From NCBI GenBank assembly GCA_964228555.1, contig CAXQZU010000014.1:1-41900 (forward strand): 41,900 bases of DNA, written 5' to 3'. This document shows positions 1 to 11,225 of the stretch, in pieces (the stretch's first letter is position 1; each line of letters begins with the position of its first letter). The translations under genes were made by a program, and so were the position numbers. The DNA comes from CAXQZU01 sp964228555 (GTDB lineage: Bacteria; Planctomycetota; PLA2; JAEUHO01). Below the pieces are notes generated by a model. The model saw only the letters and a program-made list of their open reading frames with translations, searched no databases and had not been told where the DNA came from.

Positions 1-1922
1 TCGAAGGATGCGAAGCTGGTGTGGGTCGTGAAGCCCGCCACGCTGGACACCAAGGCGGTGTCGGTGCCGTAGATGGGCAGTCCTGCGGACTCGAGGTCGA
101 GGAAGTTGACGTCCGTGGCCGTGATCGACGAGGGGGGTGAGGCATCGAAGAAGCCAAGGGCGTAGGCACGCTGGCGCGTGTCGGAGGGGTCGCCGGGCTG
201 GACCACGCCCTGCACGCTGCTGATCACGTAGACCCTGTCCAGCACGAGGGCGGCGTCCGAGCCCAGGTACTTGCCCGCGAGCAGGCCGGAGCTGAACGTC
301 ATGCTGCCGCTGAACAGGCAGTAGCAGCGGGTGAGGGTTGCCCCGCCGGACATCCCTACGCCACTGCCCACGAAGGCGCCGGCACCCTGGTCCAGCGTGG
401 CGTTCGAGGAGAGCGCGGTGTCAGGGTTGCTCTCCAGCACCATCGTGAACGAGTCGGCGAGGGCGGCGCGGCACCCGTTGAACAACCCGAGCAGGGGGCC
501 GGCAGCGTAGCCGACCTTGCCGCTCACGGCCGCCGAGCAGCCGGCCACCTCCATGTCGGGCGGCGTGTACGCGAGCAGGCCGGGGACCTCGCGCGCGGCG
601 CGGCCGTAGGCGAGGCCGCCGCCCCCGTCGAGGATGCTGCCGGCCAGCCGCAGGTGCACGTTCGCCAGCCTCACGTAGCCTGAGGCCCTGAGCAGGGCGC
701 AGAGCACGTCCGAGGTGGCGCAGATGGAGAGGTTCTTGATCTCCAGCCGCTGGGCGCTGGAGGGACCGCCCCCGAAGAACAGCGTGTCCGTGTTGAGGGC
801 CAGGATGGTGATGGTCCTGCTGTTGCCGTCGAGCACCACCTTGCCGGACTGGAGGCCCACCTCGTCCCAGTTGTTGTTCACCGTGAAGCTGCCCTGCAGC
901 GTGTAGGTCGTGGTGTCCGTGGCGGGCGCGTAATCGGCCTGTGCGAGGGCGCCGAACAGGGCCGAGACCGCACGCTGGTAGACCTTGCCCTCGACCGGGC
1001 TGGAGGCGAATAGGCTGTTGTTCACGAAGGCCAGCCGTCCCGGGGTGAACGGTGCGCCCGCATGGACCACCTGCGTCAGTCCCGTGCCCAGGTGGATGCG
1101 GTGCACCTGCGACGACCCGTCCTGGCACACGTAGGCGTGCTGCCCATAGATCACGAGGTCGCCCTGCACGCCGGCAGGCAAGGTCGCCAGCGCACGCCCA
1201 CCCGTGCCGTCGAAGCCCACGGCATAGACCGTGTCGCTCGTGCCGCCGTTGCACCAGAACAGCGAGATGCCGTCGGTGTCGAGCCCGCTGGGCTGGTCCA
1301 CGGCCTGAACGCCGTCCACCAGCAGGCTGGTGTCCGCGATGGTGTACACGATCGACGGATCGGCCAGCACGTAGGCCCGGATGGCGTCCGCAACGGCCAC
1401 GTACAGGTAGCCGTCGAGAGCCAGCAGCGCACGAGGGTCCGTCAGGCCGGTCACGACGTCCACGGCCACGGGCACCTGCGCGTCCAGGTCGATCGAGACC
1501 ACGCGACCTTGCGCAGGCGAGGTGATGTGCCTGAGCGCGCAGAAGAGCCGGTTGCCGTACACGTGCAGCGCCGCCACCCGGTCGCTTGCGTCGAGGACGA
1601 GGTAGGTGAGCGCGTTCCACGCGTCCGCGCGCTGGAGGGCGTAGATCGCGTTGCCCGAGCCCACGTAGAGCAGGCCCGCCCGGTAGGCGAGGGCCGAGGC
1701 CTCGGGCACGCTGGCGATCTCCGTCATCGACGGGTACGTGCCGGTGGGCACGTGGCTGGGCGTGCCGCCCGCGCCGCAGCCGGTGATGCCCGTGTTGGGC
1801 GGAGTGGGGGGCGCGCCATCGCCCGGATCGGTGGTCGCGTCACGGCCGCCCCAGCCGCAGCCGGGCTGGGCTCCCAGCACGAGCACCAGCAGGGCCAGTA
1901 CCAGCCATCGCAGGCTTGTCAT
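1..1922 (-). CDS. Putative exported protein, propeller-like N-terminus and beta-helix-like C-terminus (partial)
   Basis: Reads open for 640 codons from an ATG at 1922 to the left edge with no stop, so only the N-terminal part is seen. The start is supported by an AGGAGG ribosome site 4 nt upstream and a Leu/Val-rich leader (residues 4-18) ending at Cys22. The residues before that Cys (Q-P-G) are a poor lipobox, so lipidation is uncertain. Residues about 45-290 carry recurring blades such as LLYVGSGNAIYAL, LLALDGYLYVAV and LVIYGQHAYVCQ, which suggests a beta-propeller. From about residue 320 the chain becomes rich in Gly, Ser and Asn with short hydrophobic strands, which suggests a right-handed beta-helix. 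I do not recognise the family. It is probably a cell-surface or periplasmic protein. Confidence 0.75.
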   Translation of the reverse strand, partial: MTSLRWLVLALLVLVLGAQPGCGWGGRDATTDPGDGAPPTPPNTGITGCGAGGTPSHVPTGTYPSMTEIASVPEASALAYRAGLLYVGSGNAIYALQRADAWNALTYLVLDASDRVAALHVYGNRLFCALRHITSPAQGRVVSIDLDAQVPVAVDVVTGLTDPRALLALDGYLYVAVADAIRAYVLADPSIVYTIADTSLLVDGVQAVDQPSGLDTDGISLFWCNGGTSDTVYAVGFDGTGGRALATLPAGVQGDLVIYGQHAYVCQDGSSQVHRIHLGTGLTQVVHAGAPFTPGRLAFVNNSLFASSPVEGKVYQRAVSALFGALAQADYAPATDTTTYTLQGSFTVNNNWDEVGLQSGKVVLDGNSRTITILALNTDTLFFGGGPSSAQRLEIKNLSICATSDVLCALLRASGYVRLANVHLRLAGSILDGGGGLAYGRAAREVPGLLAYTPPDMEVAGCSAAVSGKVGYAAGPLLGLFNGCRAALADSFTMVLESNPDTALSSNATLDQGAGAFVGSGVGMSGGATLTRCYCLFSGSMTFSSGLLAGKYLGSDAALVLDRVYVISSVQGVVQPGDPSDTRQRAYALGFFDASPPSSITATDVNFLDLESAGLPIYGTDTALVSSVAGFTTHTSFASF

Positions 1923-1987
1923 CGAGCCTCCTCCGTGAAGGCGGCGGGCTGGCCCGGCAGGCGCCGGGGCCGCGTCGCACGCACGGC

Positions 1988-1993
1988 CCATCC
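1988..1993 (-). promoter_or_regulatory. -10 box TAGGAT upstream of the exported protein gene
   Basis: TAGGAT on the minus strand, about 65 nt upstream of the ATG at 1922. The same hexamer lies upstream of the minus-strand genes starting at 8396 and 41226. No convincing -35 box is visible. Confidence 0.4.
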
Positions 1994-2078
1994 TACGCCG
2001 GGCGAGCCGAGAGGGCCCGGGTCGCCCCGCGTGGCGCGGCGGTGGTGCGCCGGGCCCCGCAGCGCCTGCCGGTTGCGC

Positions 2079-2590
2079 TCAGGGCTTCGGCCCCACCGTG
2101 ACGAGGCGGGCGCCCTTCTCCACGGCGGTGCCTGCCTTGACGTGCACGGCCTCCACCACGCCCTCGTGCGGCGCGCGGATCTCGTTCTCCATCTTCATGG
2201 CCTCGAGGATCAGCAGGGCCTCGCCGGCCGCCACGGCATCGCCCGGCCGCACGCGCAGTTCCTTCACCACGCCCGGCATCACGCTCTTCACCTCGGCCCG
2301 GCCGCTGGCCTGACGGGCCCCGCCCGTGGCCAGCCGCGCCGCTCGCGTGCGCTCGTCCTCGATGCGCAGGCGCACCTCGCGGTCGTGGAAGGAGAGCACG
2401 GCGTGGCCCTCCTCGAAACGCGTGGCGATGGTCCACGAGGCGCCGTCGAGCACCAGCGAGAGCAGCCCGTCGCTGCCCGCGTGGGCGATGTCGGCCACGT
2501 GCGCCGCGCCGTCCACCAGCACGTGCGTGCGCCCGTCCACCTGGCGGATCTCCACCTCGCGCGTGCGACCGGCCCACTCGACGAAGTACT

Positions 2591-2594
<4 letters not shown>
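2079..2594 (-). CDS. Biotin carboxyl carrier subunit of acyl-CoA (propionyl-CoA) carboxylase
   Basis: 171 residues. The last 75 or so form a biotinyl domain with the EAMKMENEI motif, whose central Lys is the biotin attachment site. The first 90 residues (KYFVEWAGRTREVEI...) resemble the linker that precedes the biotinyl domain in propionyl-CoA carboxylase alpha chains. The carrier swings carboxybiotin between the biotin carboxylase and the carboxyltransferase, which are encoded immediately upstream. The GTG start overlaps the stop of the biotin carboxylase gene in the sequence GTGA, which indicates translational coupling. In many bacteria carboxylase and carrier are fused; here they are separate proteins. 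Confidence 0.9.
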
Positions 2595-4134
<1,540 letters not shown>

Positions 4135-4138
<4 letters not shown>

Positions 4139-5715
4139 AGCGGGATGTTCCCGTGCTTGCGCGGCGGGTTGCGGTCGCGCTTGGTCTCCAGCGCCGCCAG
4201 TGCGCTGATCAGGCGGGCGCGCGTGGCGCGCGGCTCGATCACGTCGTCCACGTAGCCCAGCGCCGCGGCCGCCCACGGCGTGGCGAAGCGCTCGCGGTAC
4301 TCCGCCTCCATGCGCGCCTGCGCGGCCCCCGGGTCGTCGGCCTGCCCGATCTCCTTCTTGAAGATGATCTCGACCGCGCCCTTGCTGCCCATCACGGCCA
4401 CCTCCGCCGTGGGCCACGCCAGGTTGAGGTCGCTGCGGATGTGCTTGCTGTTCATCACGCAGTAGGCCCCGCCGTAGGCCTTGCGCGTGATCACGGTGAT
4501 CTTCGGCACGGTGGCCTCGCAGTAGGCGTACAGCAGCTTGGCCCCGTGCTTGATGATGCCGTTCCACTCCTGGTCGGTGCCGGGCAGGAAGCCGGGCACG
4601 TCCTCGAAGGTCACGATCGGGATGTTGAAGGCATCGCAGAAGCGCACGAAGCGTGCCGACTTCATGCTGGCGTGGGTGTCGAGGCAGCCGGCCAGCACCT
4701 GGGGCTGGTTGGCCACCAGGCCCACCACGCGACCGCCCAGGCGCGCGAAGCCCACGAGGATGTTCTCGGCGTAGTGGGGCTGCACCTCCATCCAGTCGCC
4801 ATCGTCCACGATGAGGCGCAGCACCTCGCGCATGTCGTACGGGCGGTTGGGATCGGCGGGCACGATCGTGTCCAGCCGCTGCTCCATGCGCCCGGCCGGG
4901 TCGGAGGTGGGCTTGGCGGGCGGCGGCTCGGCGTTGTTCTGCGGCAGGAACGAGAGCAGTCGCTTGAGCATGCCCAGCGCGGCCGTGTCGTCGGGGGCGC
5001 GGAAGTGCGCCACGCCCGAGCGCTCGGTGTGCGCCGAGGCGCCGCCCAGGTCCTCGCTGCTCACCTCCTCGTGCGTGACGGTCTTCACCACGTTGGGGCC
5101 CGTCACGAACATGTAGGACGTGCCCTCGACCATCACGATGAAGTCCGTGATGGCCGGCGAGTAGACGGCGCCGCCCGCGCAAGGGCCCATCACGCCGGAG
5201 AGCTGCGGCACCACGCCCGAGGCCAGCGTGTTGCGCAGGAAGATGTCGGCGTAGCCGCCCAGCGAGGCCACGCCCTCCTGGATGCGCGCGCCGCCCGAGT
5301 CGTTGAGCCCCACCACGGGGCAGCCCACCTTGAGCGCGAAGTCCAGCACCTTGCAGATCTTCTCGGCATGCGCCTGCGACAGCGAGCCGCCGAAGACGGT
5401 GAAGTCCTGCGCGAAGACGGCCGTCAGGCGCCCGTCCACCCGGCCCCAGCCGGCCACCACGCCGTCGCCGGGCACGCGCTTCTCGTCCATGCCGAAGTCG
5501 CGGCAGCGATGCACCTTGAAGGCGTCCAGCTCCTCGAAGGTGCCCGGGTCGATGAACAGGTCGATGCGCTCGCGCGCGGTGAGCTTGCCGCGCTCGTGCT
5601 GCTTCTGGATGGCGTCGGTCCCGCCGCCCAGCTGGGCCTGCTGGCGACGCTCGCGCAGATCGTCGAGGCGGTCTCCCGGCGGGGGGGCGGGGGCGGGCGA
5701 ACGCTCAGCGGCCAT
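4135..5715 (-). CDS. pccB: Carboxyltransferase beta subunit of propionyl/acyl-CoA carboxylase
   Basis: 526 residues, full length for the PccB/AccD5 family. Transfers the carboxyl group from carboxybiotin to the alpha carbon of the acyl-CoA. It has the two crotonase-fold halves of the family: an N half with NDSGGARIQEGVASLGGYA and the oxyanion segment SGVMGPCAGGAVYSPA, and a C half with FEDVPGFLPGTDQEW and ITRKAYGGAYCVMNSKH. Cys419 lies where Streptomyces coelicolor PccB has the selectivity residue Asp422 and AccB has Ile420, so substrate preference is less clear than the context suggests. The ATG start lies 11 nt inside the end of the epimerase gene. The neighbours (epimerase, biotin carboxylase, carrier) argue for propionyl-CoA. 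Confidence 0.92.
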
Positions 5716-6184
5716 GCACGGGGCCTCCGGGGGGGTGCTGCGAGAGCTCGACGAGCACCCCGCCAGCGTCCTTGGGATGCAGGAAGGCGACCTGGCAGCC
5801 GCCGGCACCCGGGCGGGGCGCGGCGCCCAGGGGCTGGATGCCTCGGGCGGCCAGCTGGGCCAGCGTGGCCCGGATGTCGTCCACGCGGTAGCAGACGTGG
5901 TGGATGCCGGGCCCACGCTTGGCGAGGAAGCCGGCGATGGGTCCCGCAGGGTCGGTGGACTCCAGGAGCTCCAGCCGCAGGCCGCCGCCGTCGTAGCCCG
6001 CCACGCGCACCCTCTCGCTGGCGACCTCCTCCTCGAACAGCAGGCGCAGGCCCAGCACCTCGCCGTAGAGGCGCTTGCCCTCGGCCAGGCTGCGCACCGC
6101 GATGCCCAGGTGGTCCACCGGGCCCACGGCACCCAGCCGGCCCGGCGAGGCGGGGATCGAGGGCGGCACGGGCGGCGTCACCAT
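5705..6184 (-). CDS. mce: Methylmalonyl-CoA epimerase
   Basis: 159 residues, a vicinal-oxygen-chelate (VOC) protein. It interconverts (S)- and (R)-methylmalonyl-CoA, linking propionyl-CoA carboxylase to the mutase. Two beta-alpha-beta-beta-beta modules are visible: VDHLGIAVRSLAEG with the first metal His and LRLELLES in module one, GIHHVCYRVDDI with the second His and GGVLVELSQHPP with the Glu ligand in module two. The pattern H-E-H-E is as expected. It is the first gene of the operon and overlaps pccB by 11 nt. The ATG has no Shine-Dalgarno site; a TACACT box ends 8 nt before it, which suggests a leaderless transcript. Confidence 0.9.
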   Translation of the reverse strand: MVTPPVPPSIPASPGRLGAVGPVDHLGIAVRSLAEGKRLYGEVLGLRLLFEEEVASERVRVAGYDGGGLRLELLESTDPAGPIAGFLAKRGPGIHHVCYRVDDIRATLAQLAARGIQPLGAAPRPGAGGCQVAFLHPKDAGGVLVELSQHPPGGPVHGR

Positions 6185-6192
6185 GGGCGCGG

Positions 6193-6198
6193 AGTGTA
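6193..6198 (-). promoter_or_regulatory. -10 box TACACT, leaderless promoter of the mce-pcc operon
   Basis: TACACT on the minus strand with 8 nt between it and the mce ATG. Transcription would start at or next to the start codon. No clear -35. Confidence 0.35.
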
Positions 6199-6318
6199 CG
6201 CCACGGGCCCCGCAGCCCCGCCCGGCCCGGCCGCAGCCCCAAGGCTGGCCCCGACCGCGCCTTGCGACGGCCTGGCTCCAGCCCGGTCACGCCGCGACGC
6301 CGGACCCGGGCCTGCCGC

Positions 6319-6346
6319 GCCCGCCGGCGATGCGGGGGCGGCGGGC
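6319..6346. terminator. GC-rich hairpin after the selenoprotein gene
   Basis: Inverted repeat of 8 bp (GCCCGCCG / CGGCGGGC) with a 12-nt loop, starting 26 nt downstream of the selenoprotein stop on the minus strand. There is no U tract, so terminator function is only inferred. Confidence 0.35.
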
Positions 6347-6372
6347 CGGCGCCCGCCCGCGGCCCGCCCGGC

Positions 6373-7362
6373 CTACTTGGCCTCGATGGCGGCCTCGAGC
6401 TGCTTGACGAGCTCGGCGGCGGCCTTGCCGGCGCGCGTCTCGTCGTACTTGTTGGCGATGGCCTTGAACAGCGGCAAGGCCTCCTTGGGCTTGAGGTCCT
6501 TGTCCAGCTGCGCCTGCTTGGCCTTGACGAGGCGCTCCCACGCCGAGATCTCGTCCTTCTTGGCCTTGTCGGCCAGCATGGCCTTGATCTGCGTGTCGGC
6601 TTCCACCGACTGCGGCAGGCCCTTGAAGGACTTCTTCACGTCCTCCAGGGCCAGCCGCGCCTCGTACCAGCGGCCCTTCTCGCCGTGCACGCGGGCCGTG
6701 TCCAGGCCGCCCTGCGCCAGCCAGTCGATCCACGCCACGATGTCCGTGGCAGCCTTCTTGTCCTCGTCGCTGGGGAGGGTGCCGCCGTCGAGCGCGGCCT
6801 GTGCCTTGGCGCGGGCCTCGGCGTACTTCTCCTTCTTCAGCGCGCCGCTCACCGCCAGCAGCGTGCGCGGCAGCTCGGGCGGGATGCGCACGAGGCTGAG
6901 CGACTGCTCGATCTGCTGGTCGCTGGGGTTGACGCCCAGGATCTTGCCGTCCGGGCCGAGCAGGAACATGGTGGGGAAGCCACGGATCTCGAAGGCCGTG
7001 GCGCTGTCCGTGGCCTCGATCACGATGCCGTGCCGGGCGCTGGTCTTGGCCACGAAGCCGTCCACCGCCGACCGCGCCTCGTTCGTGATGGCCAGGACCT
7101 TGAGGCCCTTCGTGCCGAACTTGTCGTGCAGCTCGTCCAGGTGGACCACCTGGGTTGCGCACGGGCCTCACCAGGTGCGGAAGACCTCCACGAGCACGAC
7201 ATGCCCGCGCAGGCTCTTGAAGGAGCAGGGCTCGGTGTTGACGAACTCGCTGCCCTCGAACTCGGGGGCAGACTCGCCCTGCTCCAGCGCCGGCTCGGCC
7301 GGGGCCGGAGCCCAGGCGAGGAGGCCAGAGAGGGCCAGCAAGACGAGGGCACGCAAGCGCAT
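6373..7362 (-). CDS. Exported thioredoxin/TlpA-like selenoprotein (UGA = selenocysteine, U65)
   Basis: Read as one protein of 329 residues with an in-frame TGA at 7168-7170 decoded as selenocysteine. Residues 1-22 are a signal peptide (MRLRALVLLALSGLLAWAPA). A redoxin fold follows: LRGHVVLVEVFRTW, then U65-G-P-C68, LKVLAITNEA, and the cis-proline loop IRGFPTMFLLGPDGKI (Pro130). The TGA sits exactly at the first Cys of the WCGPC thioredoxin motif, so the motif is W-U-G-P-C with a selenenylsulfide-capable UxxC pair. Reading frame is kept on both sides, and both halves belong to the same fold. A SECIS-like hairpin follows the TGA. The C-terminal 200 residues are helical and Lys/Ala-rich. The ATG has GGAGG 8 nt upstream. 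Likely a periplasmic thiol/selenol oxidoreductase or peroxidase. A nonsense-mutated pseudogene is the alternative. Confidence 0.85.
7125..7163 (-). promoter_or_regulatory. Bacterial SECIS-like element for the TGA at 7168-7170
   Basis: Within the coding mRNA, just 3' of the UGA. A perfect 7-bp stem CCAGGUG / CACCUGG (7147-7153 with 7137-7143) closes a GUC loop; opening the last pair gives a GGUCC loop. A lower 5-bp stem CGUGC / GCACG (7159-7163 with 7125-7129) extends it across an internal loop. The apical loop begins 22 nt after the UGA. Known bacterial SECIS elements have a G (often GU) at the start of a small loop about 16-37 nt from the UGA, which is bound by SelB. Confidence 0.75.
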
Positions 7363-7384
7363 GGGGGAAGCCTCCACGACCGAC

Positions 7385-7390
7385 ACCCTA
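7385..7390 (-). promoter_or_regulatory. -10 box TAGGGT upstream of the selenoprotein gene
   Basis: TAGGGT on the minus strand, 22 nt upstream of the ATG, just after the GC-rich hairpin that would end the preceding transcript. An overlapping alternative is TACAAC at 7393-7398. No clear -35. Confidence 0.35.
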
Positions 7391-7397
7391 GGTTGTA

Positions 7398-7427
7398 CCG
7401 CCGGGGGCCGCGCACGGCCCCCGGCGG
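7398..7427. terminator. Perfect 13-bp hairpin between two minus-strand genes
   Basis: CCGCCGGGGGCCG and CGGCCCCCGGCGG pair over 13 bp around a CGCA loop. It lies 60 nt after the stop of the upstream gene (7488) and 36 nt before the selenoprotein start. No U tract follows, but the stem is very stable, so it probably separates the two transcription units. Confidence 0.6.
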
Positions 7428-7487
7428 GGCCTCGGGAGGGGCCTGCCCGGGGCCTGCGTCCCCCCGCAGCAGGGTCGCAAGGACCTG

Positions 7488-8396
7488 TCAGCGGGGCGTG
7501 CTGTCCGGGGTGGAGGGCCGCCCCGGCAGAGGCTGCGGCTTGGCCCACACGCGCCCGGCGCGGATCGACTTCTTGTTGTCCTCCCACCAGCGCACGCACT
7601 GGTGGTACGAGGCGAAGATCTGCCCGCCCAGGGCGTTGACCACCTCCACGAAGGGCTTCTCCACCGTCTCGTACCAGTCCTTCGAGACGGGCGTGATGGT
7701 CATCCCCGTGCGGATGCCGGCCTCGTCGCGCAGGCGCGTGAACAGCGCGATCACCTCGCCCATCACCTCGTAGCGCTGCTCGCCGCGCTCGAGGCCCCGG
7801 AAGCCCTGCAGGGCCATCAGCGCCGAGATGGCCAGTGTCTTGGCCTCGGCATCGGCCGAGGGCAGCCGCACGTACTCCAGCAGCTCGCCGTGCGTGCCGG
7901 GGTCGTGGATGGCGCCCCACGCCGCCAGCGCGGCCAGCCGGATCTCCAGCGGACGGCGCTTGTTGTCGCGCTTGCGCGCCATGGCCTTGAGGTCTTGCGA
8001 GCTGCCGGGCGTGGCCAGGATCGCGTAGCCCTCCATCCCCGCCAGGATGAGCGCCTTGCTGGGCTGGAAGATGGCGCGCTGGCAGAACACGCGCACGCGG
8101 GCGCGCGCGGCCAGCACGGCCTTGCGTGCCTCGAGGTCGCTCTCGGGCCAGGTGGTGGCCACCGCGGTGCTGCACAGGCCCGGCAGCATCATCACGCGGC
8201 GATCGAGGTCGTTGGCGCGCACGGCTGCGTCGTAGGCCGCCACCATCTCGACGAAGGCCTTGACGTCCGCCGGCGTGGAGCCCGACGCCACGTCGGGTGC
8301 GGCCGTGGCCGCGCGCCAGCCCCACGGCGCCGGGGCCAGCAGGGCCGCCAGCAGGGCGAGGGCGGCGAGGGCACGGGGGGAACGGGCGACGCGCAT
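7488..8396 (-). CDS. Exported protein of unknown function
   Basis: 302 residues. The ATG is preceded by AGGAGG at 9 nt and opens a clear signal peptide (residues 1-33, Ala/Leu-rich, likely cleaved after ATAA). The mature part is mostly helical, with Trp-rich segments near the end (WYETVEKPFVEVV, ASYHQCVRWWEDNKKSI). It has two Cys in the first half of the mature chain and one in the last third. I do not recognise the family and assign no function. It stands alone: a promoter-like TAGGAT lies 28 nt upstream and a strong hairpin lies downstream, before the selenoprotein gene. Confidence 0.8.
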   Translation of the reverse strand: MRVARSPRALAALALLAALLAPAPWGWRAATAAPDVASGSTPADVKAFVEMVAAYDAAVRANDLDRRVMMLPGLCSTAVATTWPESDLEARKAVLAARARVRVFCQRAIFQPSKALILAGMEGYAILATPGSSQDLKAMARKRDNKRRPLEIRLAALAAWGAIHDPGTHGELLEYVRLPSADAEAKTLAISALMALQGFRGLERGEQRYEVMGEVIALFTRLRDEAGIRTGMTITPVSKDWYETVEKPFVEVVNALGGQIFASYHQCVRWWEDNKKSIRAGRVWAKPQPLPGRPSTPDSTPR

Positions 8397-8424
8397 CGGG
8401 GGAGCCTCCTCGGAGCCACGCACC

Positions 8425-8430
8425 ATCCTA
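8425..8430 (-). promoter_or_regulatory. -10 box TAGGAT
   Basis: TAGGAT on the minus strand, 28 nt upstream of the ATG at 8396, with a Shine-Dalgarno site between. No clear -35. Confidence 0.4.
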
Positions 8431-8485
8431 GCGCGCCCCCGTGGCGGCAGGCCAGCGGGGGGTGCGGCTCGCACGGAGGGCCGGC

Positions 8486-9874
<1,389 letters not shown>

Positions 9875-9921
9875 GCTGCCACCGGGATCGCCGGCGGCTC
9901 GCTTTGGGAGGGCCTGCGGGG

Positions 9922-11151
9922 CTAGAGCGCTGCCGCGAGGTGCTCGACCAGCGTGGGGACCTGCGCCTCGGGCACGGCGCAGATGCCCAGCCGCAGGCCG
10001 CCGTCCACCGGCACCACGAAGGTGCCGCGCTGGCGCAGCGCCTCGCCGGCCTCGCGGGCGCGCGGGGTGAGCACGGTGACGAAGAAGCCGCCGTCGTAGG
10101 CCGGGTAGCGCAGCCCGGCCTTGCGCGCGTGCGTGTTGAAGGCGGTCACGCGGCCCGCCAGCAGCCGGACCAGCCCGCCACGCTCGGCCTTCACCGCCGA
10201 GGCCAGCGCGGGATCGGCCAGCAGTCGCGTCACGGCCACCAGGCCGCCCCGGTTGCAGTTGCTCCACGTGCCGCGGCAGGCAAAGGTGAGCGCGGCGGCC
10301 ACCTCGTCGCGTTGCGCGCGGTCAGGGACCAGCGCCACGAGTGCGCCCACGCGCAGGCCGTAGTGCGTGAAGGTCTTCGAGGCCGTCCACGCCACCAGCA
10401 GCAGCAGGCGGCCCGCCAGGCGCTCGAGCGCGGCCACCGGGCGCTCGAGGTCGCCGGCGGGGCCGTAGGCGCAGTAGGCGCCGTCCAGCACCACGGCCAC
10501 GGGCCCGCGCGCAGCATGCCGCTCGAGCACGCCGGCCACGCCTTCCCAGTCCTGCGCGGTCATGGAGTAGCCGGTGGGGTTCTGGCACGGGTCGTTGAGG
10601 ATGAGCAACGCGCGGCCCTGCGTCGCCAGGTGGCGGCCCAGCGCCTCGTCCAGGCCCGCCACGTGGAAGCGGCCCCCTGCGTCGAACATCGGGAAGGTGT
10701 CGATGCCGCGCTCGTTCTCGTCGGCCAGCGTCGCGTAGGGGCCCCAGTAGAACGAGGTGGTGAGCAGCCGCTGGCGCGGCTCCAGGAAGGTGGCGATGGC
10801 GTGGCGCAGGGCCCCCGTGCCGCCGGGCGTGGCCACCGCCACGGAGGCCTCGCGCAGGGCCGCGCGCGTGGGGAAGGCGTCGGCGATGGCGGCGGCAAGG
10901 AAGGGCGGCGTGCCCGCGATGGGGGCGTAGGCCGCCCACTCGCCTGCCGCCACCTCGTGCACGGCGCGCGCGGCCGTCGGCAGCACGGCCAGCTTGCCGG
11001 CGTCGTCGAGCAGCGCACCCAGCGTGCCGTTGATGACGGCCTCGCCGCGCGCCTTGCGCGCAGTGGCCTCGGCGTTGAGCGCGAAGATGGGGTCGTCACC
11101 GGGCCGGCCGCGGCGCGTGGTGGCGAGGAAGGGCGTGGCGGGTGCGGGCAT
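9922..11151 (-). CDS. Class I/II PLP-dependent aminotransferase
   Basis: 409 residues, cytoplasmic fold-type I aminotransferase. Motifs include INGTLGALLDDAGKLAVLP near the N-terminus, LILNDPCQNPTGYSM (the NPTG substrate loop), VVLDGAYCAYGP with the Asp-x-x-Tyr that contacts PLP, AWTASKTFTHYGLRVGAL with the Schiff-base Lys, and RLGICAVP with the C-terminal carboxylate-binding Arg. The enzyme is nearest to aspartate/aromatic aminotransferases, but the amino donor cannot be fixed from sequence. A GGAG site lies 10 nt before the ATG. It sits between an EamA exporter and L-serine dehydratase, which supports a role in amino-acid catabolism. Confidence 0.85.
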   Translation of the reverse strand: MPAPATPFLATTRRGRPGDDPIFALNAEATARKARGEAVINGTLGALLDDAGKLAVLPTAARAVHEVAAGEWAAYAPIAGTPPFLAAAIADAFPTRAALREASVAVATPGGTGALRHAIATFLEPRQRLLTTSFYWGPYATLADENERGIDTFPMFDAGGRFHVAGLDEALGRHLATQGRALLILNDPCQNPTGYSMTAQDWEGVAGVLERHAARGPVAVVLDGAYCAYGPAGDLERPVAALERLAGRLLLLVAWTASKTFTHYGLRVGALVALVPDRAQRDEVAAALTFACRGTWSNCNRGGLVAVTRLLADPALASAVKAERGGLVRLLAGRVTAFNTHARKAGLRYPAYDGGFFVTVLTPRAREAGEALRQRGTFVVPVDGGLRLGICAVPEAQVPTLVEHLAAAL

Positions 11152-11225
11152 GGTCGGGCTCCGGGCGCGCACTCTCGCACCCCCGTGCGACGCCCGGCGG
11201 CTGGCGCGGGCGCGCCGCGCAGGCC

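Noticed and set aside
7138..7180. Two separate genes, a 64-residue signal-peptide protein and a 258-residue thioredoxin-like protein
   Set aside because: They are in the same frame, split only by one TGA at the catalytic Cys position, and together make one redoxin fold. The downstream piece alone would lack its first strand and active site.
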